In this document: positions 8,619-17,241 of the stretch, piece by piece | Position numbering within the stretch: position 1 is the first letter of the stretch | Layout of the letters: the number at the start of each line of letters is the position of its first letter | Assembly (NCBI GenBank): GCA_006546595.1 | Contig: VIAD01000019.1 | Location: 1 to 49,492 of the forward strand | Origin: Moraxellaceae bacterium AER2_44_116 | Lineage (GTDB): Bacteria; Pseudomonadota; Gammaproteobacteria; Pseudomonadales; Moraxellaceae | Direction of reading: 5' to 3' | Length of the DNA: 49,492 bases | Notes under the pieces: generated by a model | What the model saw: the letters and a program-made list of their open reading frames with translations, nothing else | What the model was told of the DNA's origin: nothing | The model's database searches: none | Position numbers and translations under genes: made by a program

Positions 8619-9431
8619 CTAGCGCGTATGCCCTTTCCACTGAAGCATACTGGTAGAAATACCAATCACTTTAGCCGCTTTATCCCATAACTTTTGAGAT
8701 AACGCCCCTCGCAAAATATCGACTGATTTCACCGCAAAGGGTTCTTTGACAAAAGCAGCATTGTGCTCAATGCCTTCCATAATTTTAGCGACGATTTTTT
8801 CAGGCGTTAAAAATGGCAATAAAGACGGTGGTTTGACTCCCTCAAACATTCCTGTAGTAATATAACCAGGACAAACCGTTGTGACACCCACTTGCTCAAA
8901 ACCACGTTCAGCCAACTCCAAACGAATCGACTCCGAAAAACCAATCACTGCCCACTTACTCGATGCATACGTTGCCCCATAAGGCAGGCCTATATAACCT
9001 GAAGCACTGGCAATATTCACAAGGTGGCTATCACTACTTTCTAATAAATCGGTAAAAAAAGCATGGGTAATGGCCATTAAACCCGTCGTATTCACTTGAT
9101 ACGTTAACAAATGCTTTTCTAGCGACACCATTTCAAACACGCCACCAAATACCACACCCGCATTATTGACTAAACCATCAATTTTACCAATATCGGCTTT
9201 TACTTGCTGTCTTAATTGTTGAATGGATTCAATACTGGCAATATCCACACCATAAGCCCATGCTTGACGGCCAATTTCATGAATTTCTTTAGCGACTTTT
9301 TCTGCACCCGCCACATTCAAATCAACGACAATAATGTCCGCACCACGACCAGCAAATGCTAATGCCATCAATCGGCCAATACCACTGGCTGCGCCTGTCA
9401 CCAATACTTTTTTACCGTAAAACTGCTTCAT
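8619..9431 (-). CDS. Short-chain dehydrogenase/reductase (SDR)
   Basis: A 270-residue classical SDR, an NAD(P)-dependent oxidoreductase of unknown substrate. From the chosen start the cofactor motif TGAASGIG is at residues 12-19, NNAG at 89-92, the catalytic Ser near 142-144 and YASSK at 155-159. The extended C-terminus resembles SDRs linked to lipid or sterol-like substrates; this is inference. The start at 9431 has GAGG ten bases upstream. Two earlier in-frame ATGs (9446, 9470) have no better site, and a perfect operator-like palindrome would then be coding. It is divergent from the MBL-fold gene, and the two may form a regulated pair. Confidence 0.85.
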   Translation of the reverse strand: MKQFYGKKVLVTGAASGIGRLMALAFAGRGADIIVVDLNVAGAEKVAKEIHEIGRQAWAYGVDIASIESIQQLRQQVKADIGKIDGLVNNAGVVFGGVFEMVSLEKHLLTYQVNTTGLMAITHAFFTDLLESSDSHLVNIASASGYIGLPYGATYASSKWAVIGFSESIRLELAERGFEQVGVTTVCPGYITTGMFEGVKPPSLLPFLTPEKIVAKIMEGIEHNAAFVKEPFAVKSVDILRGALSQKLWDKAAKVIGISTSMLQWKGHTR

Positions 9432-9449
9432 TCTGAACTGCCTCATAGT

Positions 9450-9465
9450 TAGAGTAATTACTCTA
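9450..9465. promoter_or_regulatory. Perfect 16-bp palindrome, operator candidate
   Basis: TAGAGTAATTACTCTA is a perfect palindrome 19 bases upstream of the SDR start, between two divergent genes. The size and symmetry suit a dimeric repressor such as TetR or MarR. No regulator gene is adjacent. Confidence 0.45.
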
Positions 9466-9574
9466 TTCATATTTACTGCACAATAATGCCTGAGTCTGGA
9501 TACTTACGCAAAACCTCGTTTTGACAAAGTTTGAATATGCTATAGTCTGAGCATAATTTAGAGGAAGTTAGGTT

Positions 9575-10396
9575 ATGGCTTTAAAGATTCATCATTTAAA
9601 TTGCGGTACGATGTGTCCTCATGGTGCGCCACTGATTAACGGTTATGGCAAACTAACGGACAATGGGCACATGGTTTGTCATTGTTTATTGATTGAAAGC
9701 AATGATGGCTTGGTGTTAGTCGATACAGGTTTAGGGATTGAAGATACCCGCAACCCCACTAAACGTCTTGGTCATGCGTTTATGGCTGCTGTACGTCCAA
9801 CGGCCGACTACCGTGAAACCGCATTTTTACAAATCAAAGAGTTAGGCTTTAAACCTGAAGATGTTCGTCATATTTTAGTGACTCATTTAGACTTAGATCA
9901 CGCAGGCGGCTTAGGCGACTTCCCTCAAGCAAAAGTACATATTTTTGCCCCCGAATTTCGTGCGGCAATGAATCCCAACTGGCGGGAAAAATCACGCTAT
10001 ATGCCTCACCAATGGGCACATAATCCTAAATGGGTTACCTACGAAACCGAAGGTGATCATTGGCACGGTTTTGATAGTATTCGCGCCATTCCCGAGTTAG
10101 AAGATGAAATTCTACTTGTGCCGTTAGTGGGTCATACCCGTGGTCATAGTGGTATTGCTGTTAATACGGAAGATGGCTGGTTGTTGCATTGTGGTGATGC
10201 TTACTTCCATCATAATCAAATGAGTAATGACCCCAGTTGCCCAATTGGTTTAGAACTGTTTCAACGCGGATTAGCAATGAACAATAAAGACCGTGTTCAC
10301 AATCTTCAACGCTTACAAACCTTAGCGCAGTCCACGCATGGCGAAGTACAGTTGTTTAGCGCACACGATGCTTTTGAGCTGTCTCGATATCAATAA
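9575..10396 (+). CDS. Metallo-beta-lactamase-fold hydrolase
   Basis: A 273-residue MBL-fold protein, probably a dinuclear-metal hydrolase. Visible ligands are the THLDLDH motif (H104, D106, D108, H109), H187 in VGHTRGHSG, D208 in HCGDAYF, and a late His near 263 in SAHD. In the usual HxHxDH signature residue 106 would be His; here it is Asp. Overall shape and length resemble the lactonase-like branch, but the substrate cannot be assigned. The start has a good site (AGAGGAAG). Upstream, TTGACA (9521) and TATAGT (9541) are present but only 14 bp apart, so the promoter is uncertain. It is divergent from the SDR gene. Confidence 0.85.
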   Translation: MALKIHHLNCGTMCPHGAPLINGYGKLTDNGHMVCHCLLIESNDGLVLVDTGLGIEDTRNPTKRLGHAFMAAVRPTADYRETAFLQIKELGFKPEDVRHILVTHLDLDHAGGLGDFPQAKVHIFAPEFRAAMNPNWREKSRYMPHQWAHNPKWVTYETEGDHWHGFDSIRAIPELEDEILLVPLVGHTRGHSGIAVNTEDGWLLHCGDAYFHHNQMSNDPSCPIGLELFQRGLAMNNKDRVHNLQRLQTLAQSTHGEVQLFSAHDAFELSRYQ

Positions 10397-10401
10397 TACC
10401 A

Positions 10402-10427
10402 TTGGGGCGAAAGATCTTTCGCCCCAA
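10402..10427. repeat. 26-bp perfect palindrome at a convergent junction
   Basis: Arms TTGGGGCGAAAGA (10402-10414) and its exact reverse complement (10415-10427) are continuous. The site sits between the stops of the MBL-fold gene and the acyltransferase gene. There is no T tract on either side. The GGCGAA core is shared with palindromes at 28824 and 42678, so it looks like one member of a dispersed family that may also shield mRNA ends. Confidence 0.8.
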
Positions 10428-10437
10428 CTTCAAACGA

Positions 10438-11280
10438 TTAAATTTGCCCCTGATGCAATTTTAATAACGCATCCGACATCATCGCCTGTAAATCTTTCGC
10501 TAAAGTACGTTCATTTCTACCGTTAATACTGACTCTTGGCAAAACCAATAATTCAACAGCAATGTGTTTTTCTTTTAAGACATCAAATAAATGCGTCGTG
10601 AATTCATCATCACCAATAAATGGTGCAACACTATGTAACTCACCGTGTTCATCCCGATAACAAATGACAACAGGTTGAATATCTGCACCCGTCATACACG
10701 CGGCTTGAAATAATTTATGAAAGAATCGCTTTAATTCTTTCCCGTCTGTGGTCGTACCTTCTGGAAAAAATAACACCGAACGCTGAGCATTTAAATGACT
10801 GGATATTTGTTCTGCCACGCCATTTGCATCGCCCGAGCCACGTTTGATATACAACGTGCCCCCCGCTTTGGCTAAATGCTTCACCAATGGCCAATTACCC
10901 ACTTCTGCTTTTGATAAAAAATACACAGGAAAATGAGAACCAATCACAGGAATATCTAACCACGACACATGGTTACTCACCCATAAGGCAGGACGCGGAT
11001 CAGGACTACCATGTACGGTAATATCCAATCCCATGACCTGACAAAAACGTTTTTGCCAAAACTGTATGACAGGGCGTTGAAAAGGCTGGTGTGGAAAAAA
11101 TATCGCACCTGAGGCTGCACCTAACACAAGTCCTTCACCAATATGCAGACCAACGCGTGCTAAGCGTGCATATTGCCTTAATTTTTGACTCACAATCTGG
11201 CGACGTTCTGACATATCCCACGGCTCTGACGTAATAAAAATAGAGTCGAGCATAGTAAAAGCCTTTGCAGAAACTGTCAT
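10438..11280 (-). CDS. olsA: 1-acyl-glycerol-3-phosphate-type acyltransferase (OlsA/PlsC)
   Basis: A 280-residue member of the PlsC superfamily. NHVSWLD (residues 103-109) is the NHx4D catalytic motif and FPEGTTTDG (172-180) the acceptor-binding motif. A hydrophobic segment near residues 44-63 suggests a membrane anchor. Its start overlaps the stop of the upstream N-acyltransferase by one base (TAATG). In that pairing the enzyme most likely adds the second, ester-linked acyl chain to lyso-ornithine lipid. A general phospholipid role (PlsC) cannot be excluded. Internal ATGs at residues 10 and 23 are alternative starts. Confidence 0.75.
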   Translation of the reverse strand: MTVSAKAFTMLDSIFITSEPWDMSERRQIVSQKLRQYARLARVGLHIGEGLVLGAASGAIFFPHQPFQRPVIQFWQKRFCQVMGLDITVHGSPDPRPALWVSNHVSWLDIPVIGSHFPVYFLSKAEVGNWPLVKHLAKAGGTLYIKRGSGDANGVAEQISSHLNAQRSVLFFPEGTTTDGKELKRFFHKLFQAACMTGADIQPVVICYRDEHGELHSVAPFIGDDEFTTHLFDVLKEKHIAVELLVLPRVSINGRNERTLAKDLQAMMSDALLKLHQGQI

Positions 11281-12071
11281 TAGGCAGTTTTCAAAAAACG
11301 TTGGGCATATCGGCCTGCAAGCGTAGCAACATCTAATAAAATAAACATATCTGCACAGTTAAACTCTTTATCTAAACAGGCTTCACCGCCCACTTTAGCA
11401 TTCATGCGTAAATAAGCTTTTAACAAGGGAGGGATATGTATTTTGCTTTCAATGGTGGTTGGCTTCAGCATCCGAGGTACAGCTAACTTAGGAATAACGC
11501 GAAGCTCAGGCGCAATAAATTGCTCTTCATCTAAGCTTTCAACGATTGCGGAAAATTTTTCACCTTGTTGCTCTAAAGGAATAGAAGCACAACCAATGAG
11601 ATAAGAGAAATCCTCTGCCAACAAATACTCCGCTAAAGCTGACCATAATACAGTTATAGCCGCACCCGAACGATAATCAGGATGAACACAGGTTCGACCA
11701 ATTTCTAAAATACGTCCATTCAAAGATGATAACAGTTTGCTTAAATCAAACTCCTGTGCAGAATAAAACCCACCTGCCAATTGCGCATTTTCGCCTGTTA
11801 ATAAGCGCGTGGTGGCAATCAAACTACCATTTGTGGTGTCATAAACATTGATATGCTGGCAAAAATGGTCAAAATTATCAATATCTAAACCTTGTGGATG
11901 ATTAAAATGCACACCATACTCGGCAGAAAATATCTCTGCTCTTAATCGTTGTGCAGCTTGAATACTTGCCGTTGTGTGGGCGAAATGGGCGACAAATTTT
12001 GGTTGTTTGCGGCTCGGCTCACATCCCATCATGGCAACGTTCGGCATAGAAGCACTTACATTCACCAACAT
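11280..12071 (-). CDS. olsB: GNAT-fold N-acyltransferase, ornithine lipid synthesis (OlsB-like)
   Basis: A 263-residue protein of the hemolysin/OlsB acyltransferase family. Visible family features are AAQRLRAEIFSAEYG near the N-terminus, a D-NFDHFCQH stretch, TTRLLTGENA, and EIGRTCVHPDYRSGAAI, the acyl-ACP binding region of these GNAT enzymes. OlsB transfers a 3-hydroxyacyl chain from ACP to the amino group of ornithine. The coupled downstream PlsC-type gene completes the pathway. The start chosen is ATG 12069-12071 with GGTGAA upstream; the open frame runs 30 codons further without support. The acceptor amino acid is inferred from family and context. Confidence 0.75.
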   Translation of the reverse strand: MLVNVSASMPNVAMMGCEPSRKQPKFVAHFAHTTASIQAAQRLRAEIFSAEYGVHFNHPQGLDIDNFDHFCQHINVYDTTNGSLIATTRLLTGENAQLAGGFYSAQEFDLSKLLSSLNGRILEIGRTCVHPDYRSGAAITVLWSALAEYLLAEDFSYLIGCASIPLEQQGEKFSAIVESLDEEQFIAPELRVIPKLAVPRMLKPTTIESKIHIPPLLKAYLRMNAKVGGEACLDKEFNCADMFILLDVATLAGRYAQRFLKTA

Positions 12072-12216
12072 AATTTCACCTATGATTACTATTTGTGATA
12101 GCTTAATCATGGCAAAGCAGAATGTCGGATCAATGACTAAGCGATGACATTTTGACGACAAGTTGTTCTACAATTTCCGCGTTAAAAGTCTATTGAATTA
12201 AGGCAAAGGAAAGATA

Positions 12217-13647
12217 ATGGACAGTAGCCTAACCCACACTCAGCTTTCGACAATGACCGAAATACTGCAAAAAGCCGCACAAAAAGTGGGCGTTAGTACG
12301 GAAGATTTTGAGCATTGGAAAAATTTACTCAGCTCTCATATCGATACTTTTTTTACCGACAATCATCCCATACCTTTCAATGCAGTGGAGTCACAACTGG
12401 GTGATTTAGCTCACATTCTCAATAACATCAGAGCATATATCTTTATTAAAGATATCAATGGCTGTTATACCTATGCTAATCGCTTAGCTCTTGAACTCAT
12501 GAATTGTCGCCTAGAAGATATTATTGGTCAAAACGATAGTGCTTTTTTTTCTACAGATACCGTCAATGACATTTATCAAAACGATCAAAAAGTTTTACTC
12601 GATGGTCTAACGATAGAAAGTGAAGAAGTTCTGAACCCCAATAGCGTATCTGAGCAACGGGTATATTGGGCTGTTAAAACGCCGCTATACGATAAACAAG
12701 GTAAAATACGCGGCTTATGTGGCATCTCTACAGATATTACTGAACGAAAACAAATTGAAGACTCGCTACGTGGCAATCAAGAGTTATTGGCCACCGTCTT
12801 AGACAATATTGGCGCGTGTATTTATATGAAGTCGACTGATGGTCGTTATTTATATGCTAATGCTGCCACTGCAACACTCCATCATCTGCGCCCAGAATGC
12901 TTAATAGGCTTAAAAGATAATAAATTTTTTACCGAGACGAGCATCGAAAACTTCAAAATTCTCGATGAGCAAGTGTTAGGCACGCAAAGTAAAGTCGCGG
13001 GCATGGAAGTTTTTCAGTTACTTGGACAAGAGCCACGCTATTACTGGTCAGTCAAAGTTCCCCTTCAACAAGCCAATGGTAAAATTTATGCCATACTGGG
13101 GATGTCCACCGACATTACCGAGCGGAAACGGCTTGAGGATGAACTGCTACGCCTTGCGACAACGGATGAGTTAACAAACCTTTATAATCGCCGCCATTTT
13201 TTAAGTTTGGCTGAACAAACGCTGAGTCGTAGTCGTCGTTACAACGAGCCATTGGCATTATTTATGTGTGATATTGATTTTTTCAAACACATTAATGATA
13301 CGTTTGGCCATGCGGTCGGTGACCAAGTATTACAAAAAGTGGCGGATATTATCAGAAGTACCTTACGCGATACCGATATTGCTGGCCGTATTGGTGGCGA
13401 AGAGTTTGCAATTTTATTAGTACAAACAAATCTGACTAACGCACACGAAGTTGCCGAGCGTTTACGACAAAAAATAGAAGACAGTCGGATTCATTTAGAA
13501 GATGGCCAGTTAGTACCACTGACCATTAGTATTGGCGTTTCTATCCCTGTTTATCCTTTAGAAACCTTAGCGACGTTATTACAACATGCCGACCAAGGCT
13601 TATATCAAGCTAAACGCTCTGGACGCAATAAGGTGTGTATCGCTTAG
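12217..13647 (+). CDS. PAS-PAS-GGDEF diguanylate cyclase
   Basis: A 476-residue cytoplasmic signalling enzyme making cyclic di-GMP from two GTP. Two PAS domains follow in tandem (about residues 62-185 and 188-308); each ends in the PAC-like GISTDITERK / GMSTDITERK. The C-terminal GGDEF domain (310-476) carries GGEEF at 393-397, so the active site is intact. RDTD lies five residues before it, the RxxD product-inhibition site. No membrane segments are predicted, so the signal is probably internal. The ligand of the PAS domains is unknown. It is divergent from olsB and convergent with argB. A good site (AAAGGAAAG) precedes the ATG. Confidence 0.92.
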   Translation: MDSSLTHTQLSTMTEILQKAAQKVGVSTEDFEHWKNLLSSHIDTFFTDNHPIPFNAVESQLGDLAHILNNIRAYIFIKDINGCYTYANRLALELMNCRLEDIIGQNDSAFFSTDTVNDIYQNDQKVLLDGLTIESEEVLNPNSVSEQRVYWAVKTPLYDKQGKIRGLCGISTDITERKQIEDSLRGNQELLATVLDNIGACIYMKSTDGRYLYANAATATLHHLRPECLIGLKDNKFFTETSIENFKILDEQVLGTQSKVAGMEVFQLLGQEPRYYWSVKVPLQQANGKIYAILGMSTDITERKRLEDELLRLATTDELTNLYNRRHFLSLAEQTLSRSRRYNEPLALFMCDIDFFKHINDTFGHAVGDQVLQKVADIIRSTLRDTDIAGRIGGEEFAILLVQTNLTNAHEVAERLRQKIEDSRIHLEDGQLVPLTISIGVSIPVYPLETLATLLQHADQGLYQAKRSGRNKVCIA

Positions 13648-13670
13648 AGCGTTGCGTTGGTAAGAACACC

Positions 13671-13720
13671 CTTCGACTCCGCTCAGGGAGCACTTTTACG
13701 CTGACTGAGCGGAGTTGAAG
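13671..13720. repeat. Dispersed inverted repeat, copy 1
   Basis: CTTCGACTCCGCTCAG (13671-13686) and CTGAGCGGAGTTGAAG (13705-13720) pair over 16 positions with one G-T wobble. The right arm ends exactly at the argB stop codon, so it lies between convergent genes and may fold at both mRNA 3' ends. Related copies lie at 26111, 32499 and 39128. Confidence 0.85.
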
Positions 13721-14635
13721 CTAAGCTTTTCTTGCCCGCCCCTTACGATTGGTAATTAAGGTACCAATACCTTCGTCGGTAAAAATCTCTAACAAGCTGG
13801 CATGATGAAGACGACCATCAATAATATGCGCGCTGACGACACCGCCTTTTACCGCTTCTAAGGCACACGATATTTTTGGAATCATACCGCCATAAATCGT
13901 GCCATCGGCAATTAACGCGTCAACATCTTGGGTGGATAATCCCGTGAGAATGTTTTTATTTTTATCTAATACACCGGGAATATTGGTCAATAAAATCAAT
14001 TTTTCGGCCTTTAAGGCTTCAGCCACTTTACCTGCGACTAAGTCTGCGTTGATATTATAAGACTCACCCGCATCACCCACACCCACAGGAGCAATCACAG
14101 GAATAAAATCACTGGCAATAAACACATCTAAAACGTCGGTTTTAATACTAGCCACTTCGCCAACTTGGCCAATATCAATTTTTTCTATCGTGCCATCGGC
14201 TTGCAGCTTTTCAATATACAGTTTTTTTGCCCGAATCAAATTGCCGTCTTTACCTGTTAAACCCATCGCACGGCCACCATTTTGGTTGATGAGGTTGACA
14301 ATTGATTTATTGACCAAACCACCAAGAACCATCTCAACAACATCCATTGTTTCGGCATCCGTCACCCGCATACCGTCAATAAACTTGGACTCTTTGCCTA
14401 TTTTGGCCAGTAACTCACCAATTTGTGGGCCGCCACCATGTACAACAATCGGATTCAAACCAACGGTCTTTAACAACACAATATCACGCGCAAAAGAGTT
14501 TTCTAACTCAGGGTCGGTCATGGCATTACCACCGTATTTAATTACGATAGTTTTGCCTGCAAAGCGTTGAATATACGGTAATGCCTCGGTTAATACCTTG
14601 GCAACATTCAAAGCAGCATCACGCGATAACGTCAT
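13721..14635 (-). CDS. argB: Acetylglutamate kinase
   Basis: Phosphorylates N-acetylglutamate in arginine synthesis. At 304 residues it has the length of the Pseudomonas-type hexameric enzyme, with an N-terminal helix before the catalytic core. KYGGNAM (about residues 34-40) is the phosphate-binding Lys/Gly loop, VVHGGGPQIG the substrate loop, and GGMIPKI near the C-terminus the ATP-site motif. An N-terminal helix of this kind accompanies arginine feedback inhibition in the family. It is the last gene of the coaBC-dut-algC-argB run, 20 bp after algC. Confidence 0.96.
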   Translation of the reverse strand: MTLSRDAALNVAKVLTEALPYIQRFAGKTIVIKYGGNAMTDPELENSFARDIVLLKTVGLNPIVVHGGGPQIGELLAKIGKESKFIDGMRVTDAETMDVVEMVLGGLVNKSIVNLINQNGGRAMGLTGKDGNLIRAKKLYIEKLQADGTIEKIDIGQVGEVASIKTDVLDVFIASDFIPVIAPVGVGDAGESYNINADLVAGKVAEALKAEKLILLTNIPGVLDKNKNILTGLSTQDVDALIADGTIYGGMIPKISCALEAVKGGVVSAHIIDGRLHHASLLEIFTDEGIGTLITNRKGRARKA

Positions 14636-14655
14636 TGTTTATTTCACTCTTTAAA

Positions 14656-17142
14656 TTAAAAGGATAGTAACAACATAGGGTCTGATTTTTGCAGCAGATC
14701 CTTGAAGAACTCTTTTACCTGTTGCAAGCTTTCCTCATTATTGGCCTCAAAACGCGCCACCAAATAGGAGCCTGTATTCGACGCACGCACAATACCCCAA
14801 GACTCTGTAAACTCCACACGTAAGCCGTCAGTCGTATTAACAATCGCATTGGGAATACTTTTACTATTGACGATGAGCCGTTCAATTAATGCTTTTTTCT
14901 CTTCCTCAGCAACAGGAATTTCTATTTCAGGGGTACTAAAACGGACAGGAAAATCATTAAACAAGTCATCGGCGGTGCTGCCATAACTATTAGCAAGAAT
15001 TTCTAAAAAGCGCGCTGCTGCATACAAACCATCATCAAAACCGCCCCAACGATCTTTGAAGAAGAAGTGTCCGCTCATTTCCCCCGCTAACGGTGCGCCT
15101 GTTTCTTCTAAACCTGCTTTTAGCCAAGAATGTCCCGATTTAGTCATAACAGGTCGTCCACCATTGCTGGTAATGACGGTGACTAAATCACGACTACACT
15201 TCACGTCAAAAAGAATATCTGCACCGGGTTGCGTAGCCAATAACTCTTTTGCAAATAGCATTAGCAGACGATCACTGGGAATGATTTTTGTTGAATTGGT
15301 GACAATCACAACACGATCGCCATCACCATCAAACGCAATACCAACATCCGCACCACTAATCGCCACATCACTCAATAAATCTTCTAAATTCTCTGCTTTG
15401 GTTGGGTCTGGATCATGATTAGGAAAGTTACCATCAGGATTACAATACAGCTCACTGACCGTACAGCCCATCGTTTTCAACATTTTGACCGCTAAAGGCC
15501 CCGCTACTCCATTACCTGCATCAACAACAACATTAAAATCACGGGCTAAAATAATATCATCATTCAAGGCTTGTAAATAACTCTCGTCCGCCTGACGCTC
15601 AATGTACCCACCCGCGCCATTGCTAAAATCTTTATCCATAATCCGTTGGCGTAAAGCATAAATTTCCGTATCGACGAGAGTATGATTCGCCAACATGACC
15701 TTAAAGCCATTATCAGGCGCAGGATTGTGACTAGCCGTGACCATAACGCCACTGCCTGTACCAAAGTTTTTGGCCGCATAATACAAGACAGGCGTAGGAA
15801 CTTGGCCAACATCCATCACATCACATCCGCTTTCGCGTAGGCCATCAATTAACGCTTTCGTTAACTCAAGACTAGATAGACGCGCATCACGACCTACAAC
15901 AATGGTTTGCTCACCACGAATTTTTGCTTCCGTGCCAATCGCTAGACCAATTTGACGAGCCAATGTTTTGGTAATTTCGGTGTGGGCTTTACCACGAATG
16001 TCATACGCACGGAAAACATGTGCAGGCACTAAAGCATCTTCTTTTTGTTTAGCTTGAGTGGCTGCATATTCTAACAAATCCAGACTTGGTGCTTTTTCAA
16101 CAACTAAATCTTTGTTTAACTCTACGCTTGCTGTTTGATTATCTAATGATAATAGGTCTTTTTCATCCGCTACATATACTGCTTCTACGGGAGTTGGTAA
16201 TAAAGCCTCCACAGCTGTCATCTCAATATCAGCTCGTTCAATACCTGCCAGTGTTTCGGCTTCTGTTTCTCTCTTTTGCTGATTGGCCATGACCACTTTA
16301 TGAGTCACTAATGTCCCTTGTAGATCATGTGTTAACGCAAAATTTAAGGCTGTTGTCGGCTTTTCACCTTTTAACATGCCTTGTATCGTTGCCATATCTT
16401 GATTGAGCGTATGATCAAAACGTTTAATCAAGCGTAACATGGCGAAAATAACACCAATCGCCGATAAACTGAGAACAGCAATGATTAAAAATACTCGTCC
16501 CTGTCTAGTCGGGGCTTCGATTTGTAAATACCAATTGGGATTATTGACGGCAATATGGTTCGAATTTAATGCATCGGCATCAAGGTTAACAATGATCGTA
16601 TCTTCACCAGCTGAACCCAATTTTTGGGTTAATTTAATTTTGCCACCTTCTTTTTTGCTAAAACCTTCTAAGCTTTTACGCAAAAAATCCAACGGTAAAT
16701 TCATTAACAACACACCTTTACCATCCGCCAACGGTTTCACAATCGCCAAAATTTGTGTGTTTGACAACACACTCATTTCTGGTTGCACCACGCCTTTTTG
16801 GGTAATCGCTCGGCGCAACATATCCTCATTGCTAAAACTTAAATCATGAGGAACTTCTTCACCTGTCAGTAAGACTCGCGTCAATAATGTTCCAGGGATA
16901 GAGCCCACAATAATTTCAGACGGCTGACTCGCTAATTGTTTGGCAAAAGCATCTTGCTGCTCTAAAAAATTATTGACAACATCGACAGCCCGCTGTTGAT
17001 ACTGTAATTCTTCTTGTTGCTGACGTTGTTTTTGGTCTGCAACCGCAATCACCCCCACCGCGGCGATAAGTATCAACAGCAAAACGGTAATACTACCAAC
17101 AAAAGGTAACGCCATTTTGAATACCGACTTTTGAGCTGCCAA
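14656..17142 (-). CDS. algC: Phosphomannomutase/phosphoglucomutase with membrane-anchored N-terminal extension
   Basis: Interconverts hexose 6- and 1-phosphates for LPS and exopolysaccharide precursors. The catalytic half (about residues 370-828) holds TASHNPAPDNG with the phosphoserine near 470, DGDGDR metal-binding near 607, and GEMSGHFFFKDR sugar recognition. The first 360 residues are an extension with a membrane helix near the start (VGSITVLLLILIAAVGVIAV), a periplasmic-looking region and a second helix (VFLIIAVLSLSAIGVIFAML), as in long Pseudomonadales AlgC forms. The best start is TTG 17140-17142, with GGGAGAG six bases upstream. An ATG at 17169 has no ribosome-binding site. It lies 20 bp upstream of argB. 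Confidence 0.9.
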   Translation of the reverse strand: MAAQKSVFKMALPFVGSITVLLLILIAAVGVIAVADQKQRQQQEELQYQQRAVDVVNNFLEQQDAFAKQLASQPSEIIVGSIPGTLLTRVLLTGEEVPHDLSFSNEDMLRRAITQKGVVQPEMSVLSNTQILAIVKPLADGKGVLLMNLPLDFLRKSLEGFSKKEGGKIKLTQKLGSAGEDTIIVNLDADALNSNHIAVNNPNWYLQIEAPTRQGRVFLIIAVLSLSAIGVIFAMLRLIKRFDHTLNQDMATIQGMLKGEKPTTALNFALTHDLQGTLVTHKVVMANQQKRETEAETLAGIERADIEMTAVEALLPTPVEAVYVADEKDLLSLDNQTASVELNKDLVVEKAPSLDLLEYAATQAKQKEDALVPAHVFRAYDIRGKAHTEITKTLARQIGLAIGTEAKIRGEQTIVVGRDARLSSLELTKALIDGLRESGCDVMDVGQVPTPVLYYAAKNFGTGSGVMVTASHNPAPDNGFKVMLANHTLVDTEIYALRQRIMDKDFSNGAGGYIERQADESYLQALNDDIILARDFNVVVDAGNGVAGPLAVKMLKTMGCTVSELYCNPDGNFPNHDPDPTKAENLEDLLSDVAISGADVGIAFDGDGDRVVIVTNSTKIIPSDRLLMLFAKELLATQPGADILFDVKCSRDLVTVITSNGGRPVMTKSGHSWLKAGLEETGAPLAGEMSGHFFFKDRWGGFDDGLYAAARFLEILANSYGSTADDLFNDFPVRFSTPEIEIPVAEEEKKALIERLIVNSKSIPNAIVNTTDGLRVEFTESWGIVRASNTGSYLVARFEANNEESLQQVKEFFKDLLQKSDPMLLLSF

Positions 17143-17241
17143 CTTATTCTCTCCCACAATTAGGAACATTTTATATTAGGACTGAGCTACGTTTGCTCGC
17201 GTTGTCAGGCATGTTGCTGACATACACTGGACTAGGGAATA

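Noticed and set aside
9521..9546. TTGACA and TATAGT as a promoter for the MBL gene
   Set aside because: Both hexamers are good but only 14 bp apart, too short for a normal sigma-70 promoter.
13671..13720. Reading the 13671 hairpin as a plain intrinsic terminator
   Set aside because: There is no T tract on either strand and the same sequence recurs elsewhere, so it is listed as a repeat.
14190..14570. 126-codon frame opposite argB
   Set aside because: Antisense shadow of a well-supported gene.
16439..16849. 136-codon frame opposite algC
   Set aside because: Antisense shadow; no start signal.
17203..17222. TGTCAG/CTGACA inverted repeat between dut and algC
   Set aside because: The 6-bp arms with an 8-base loop are too short to call without other support.
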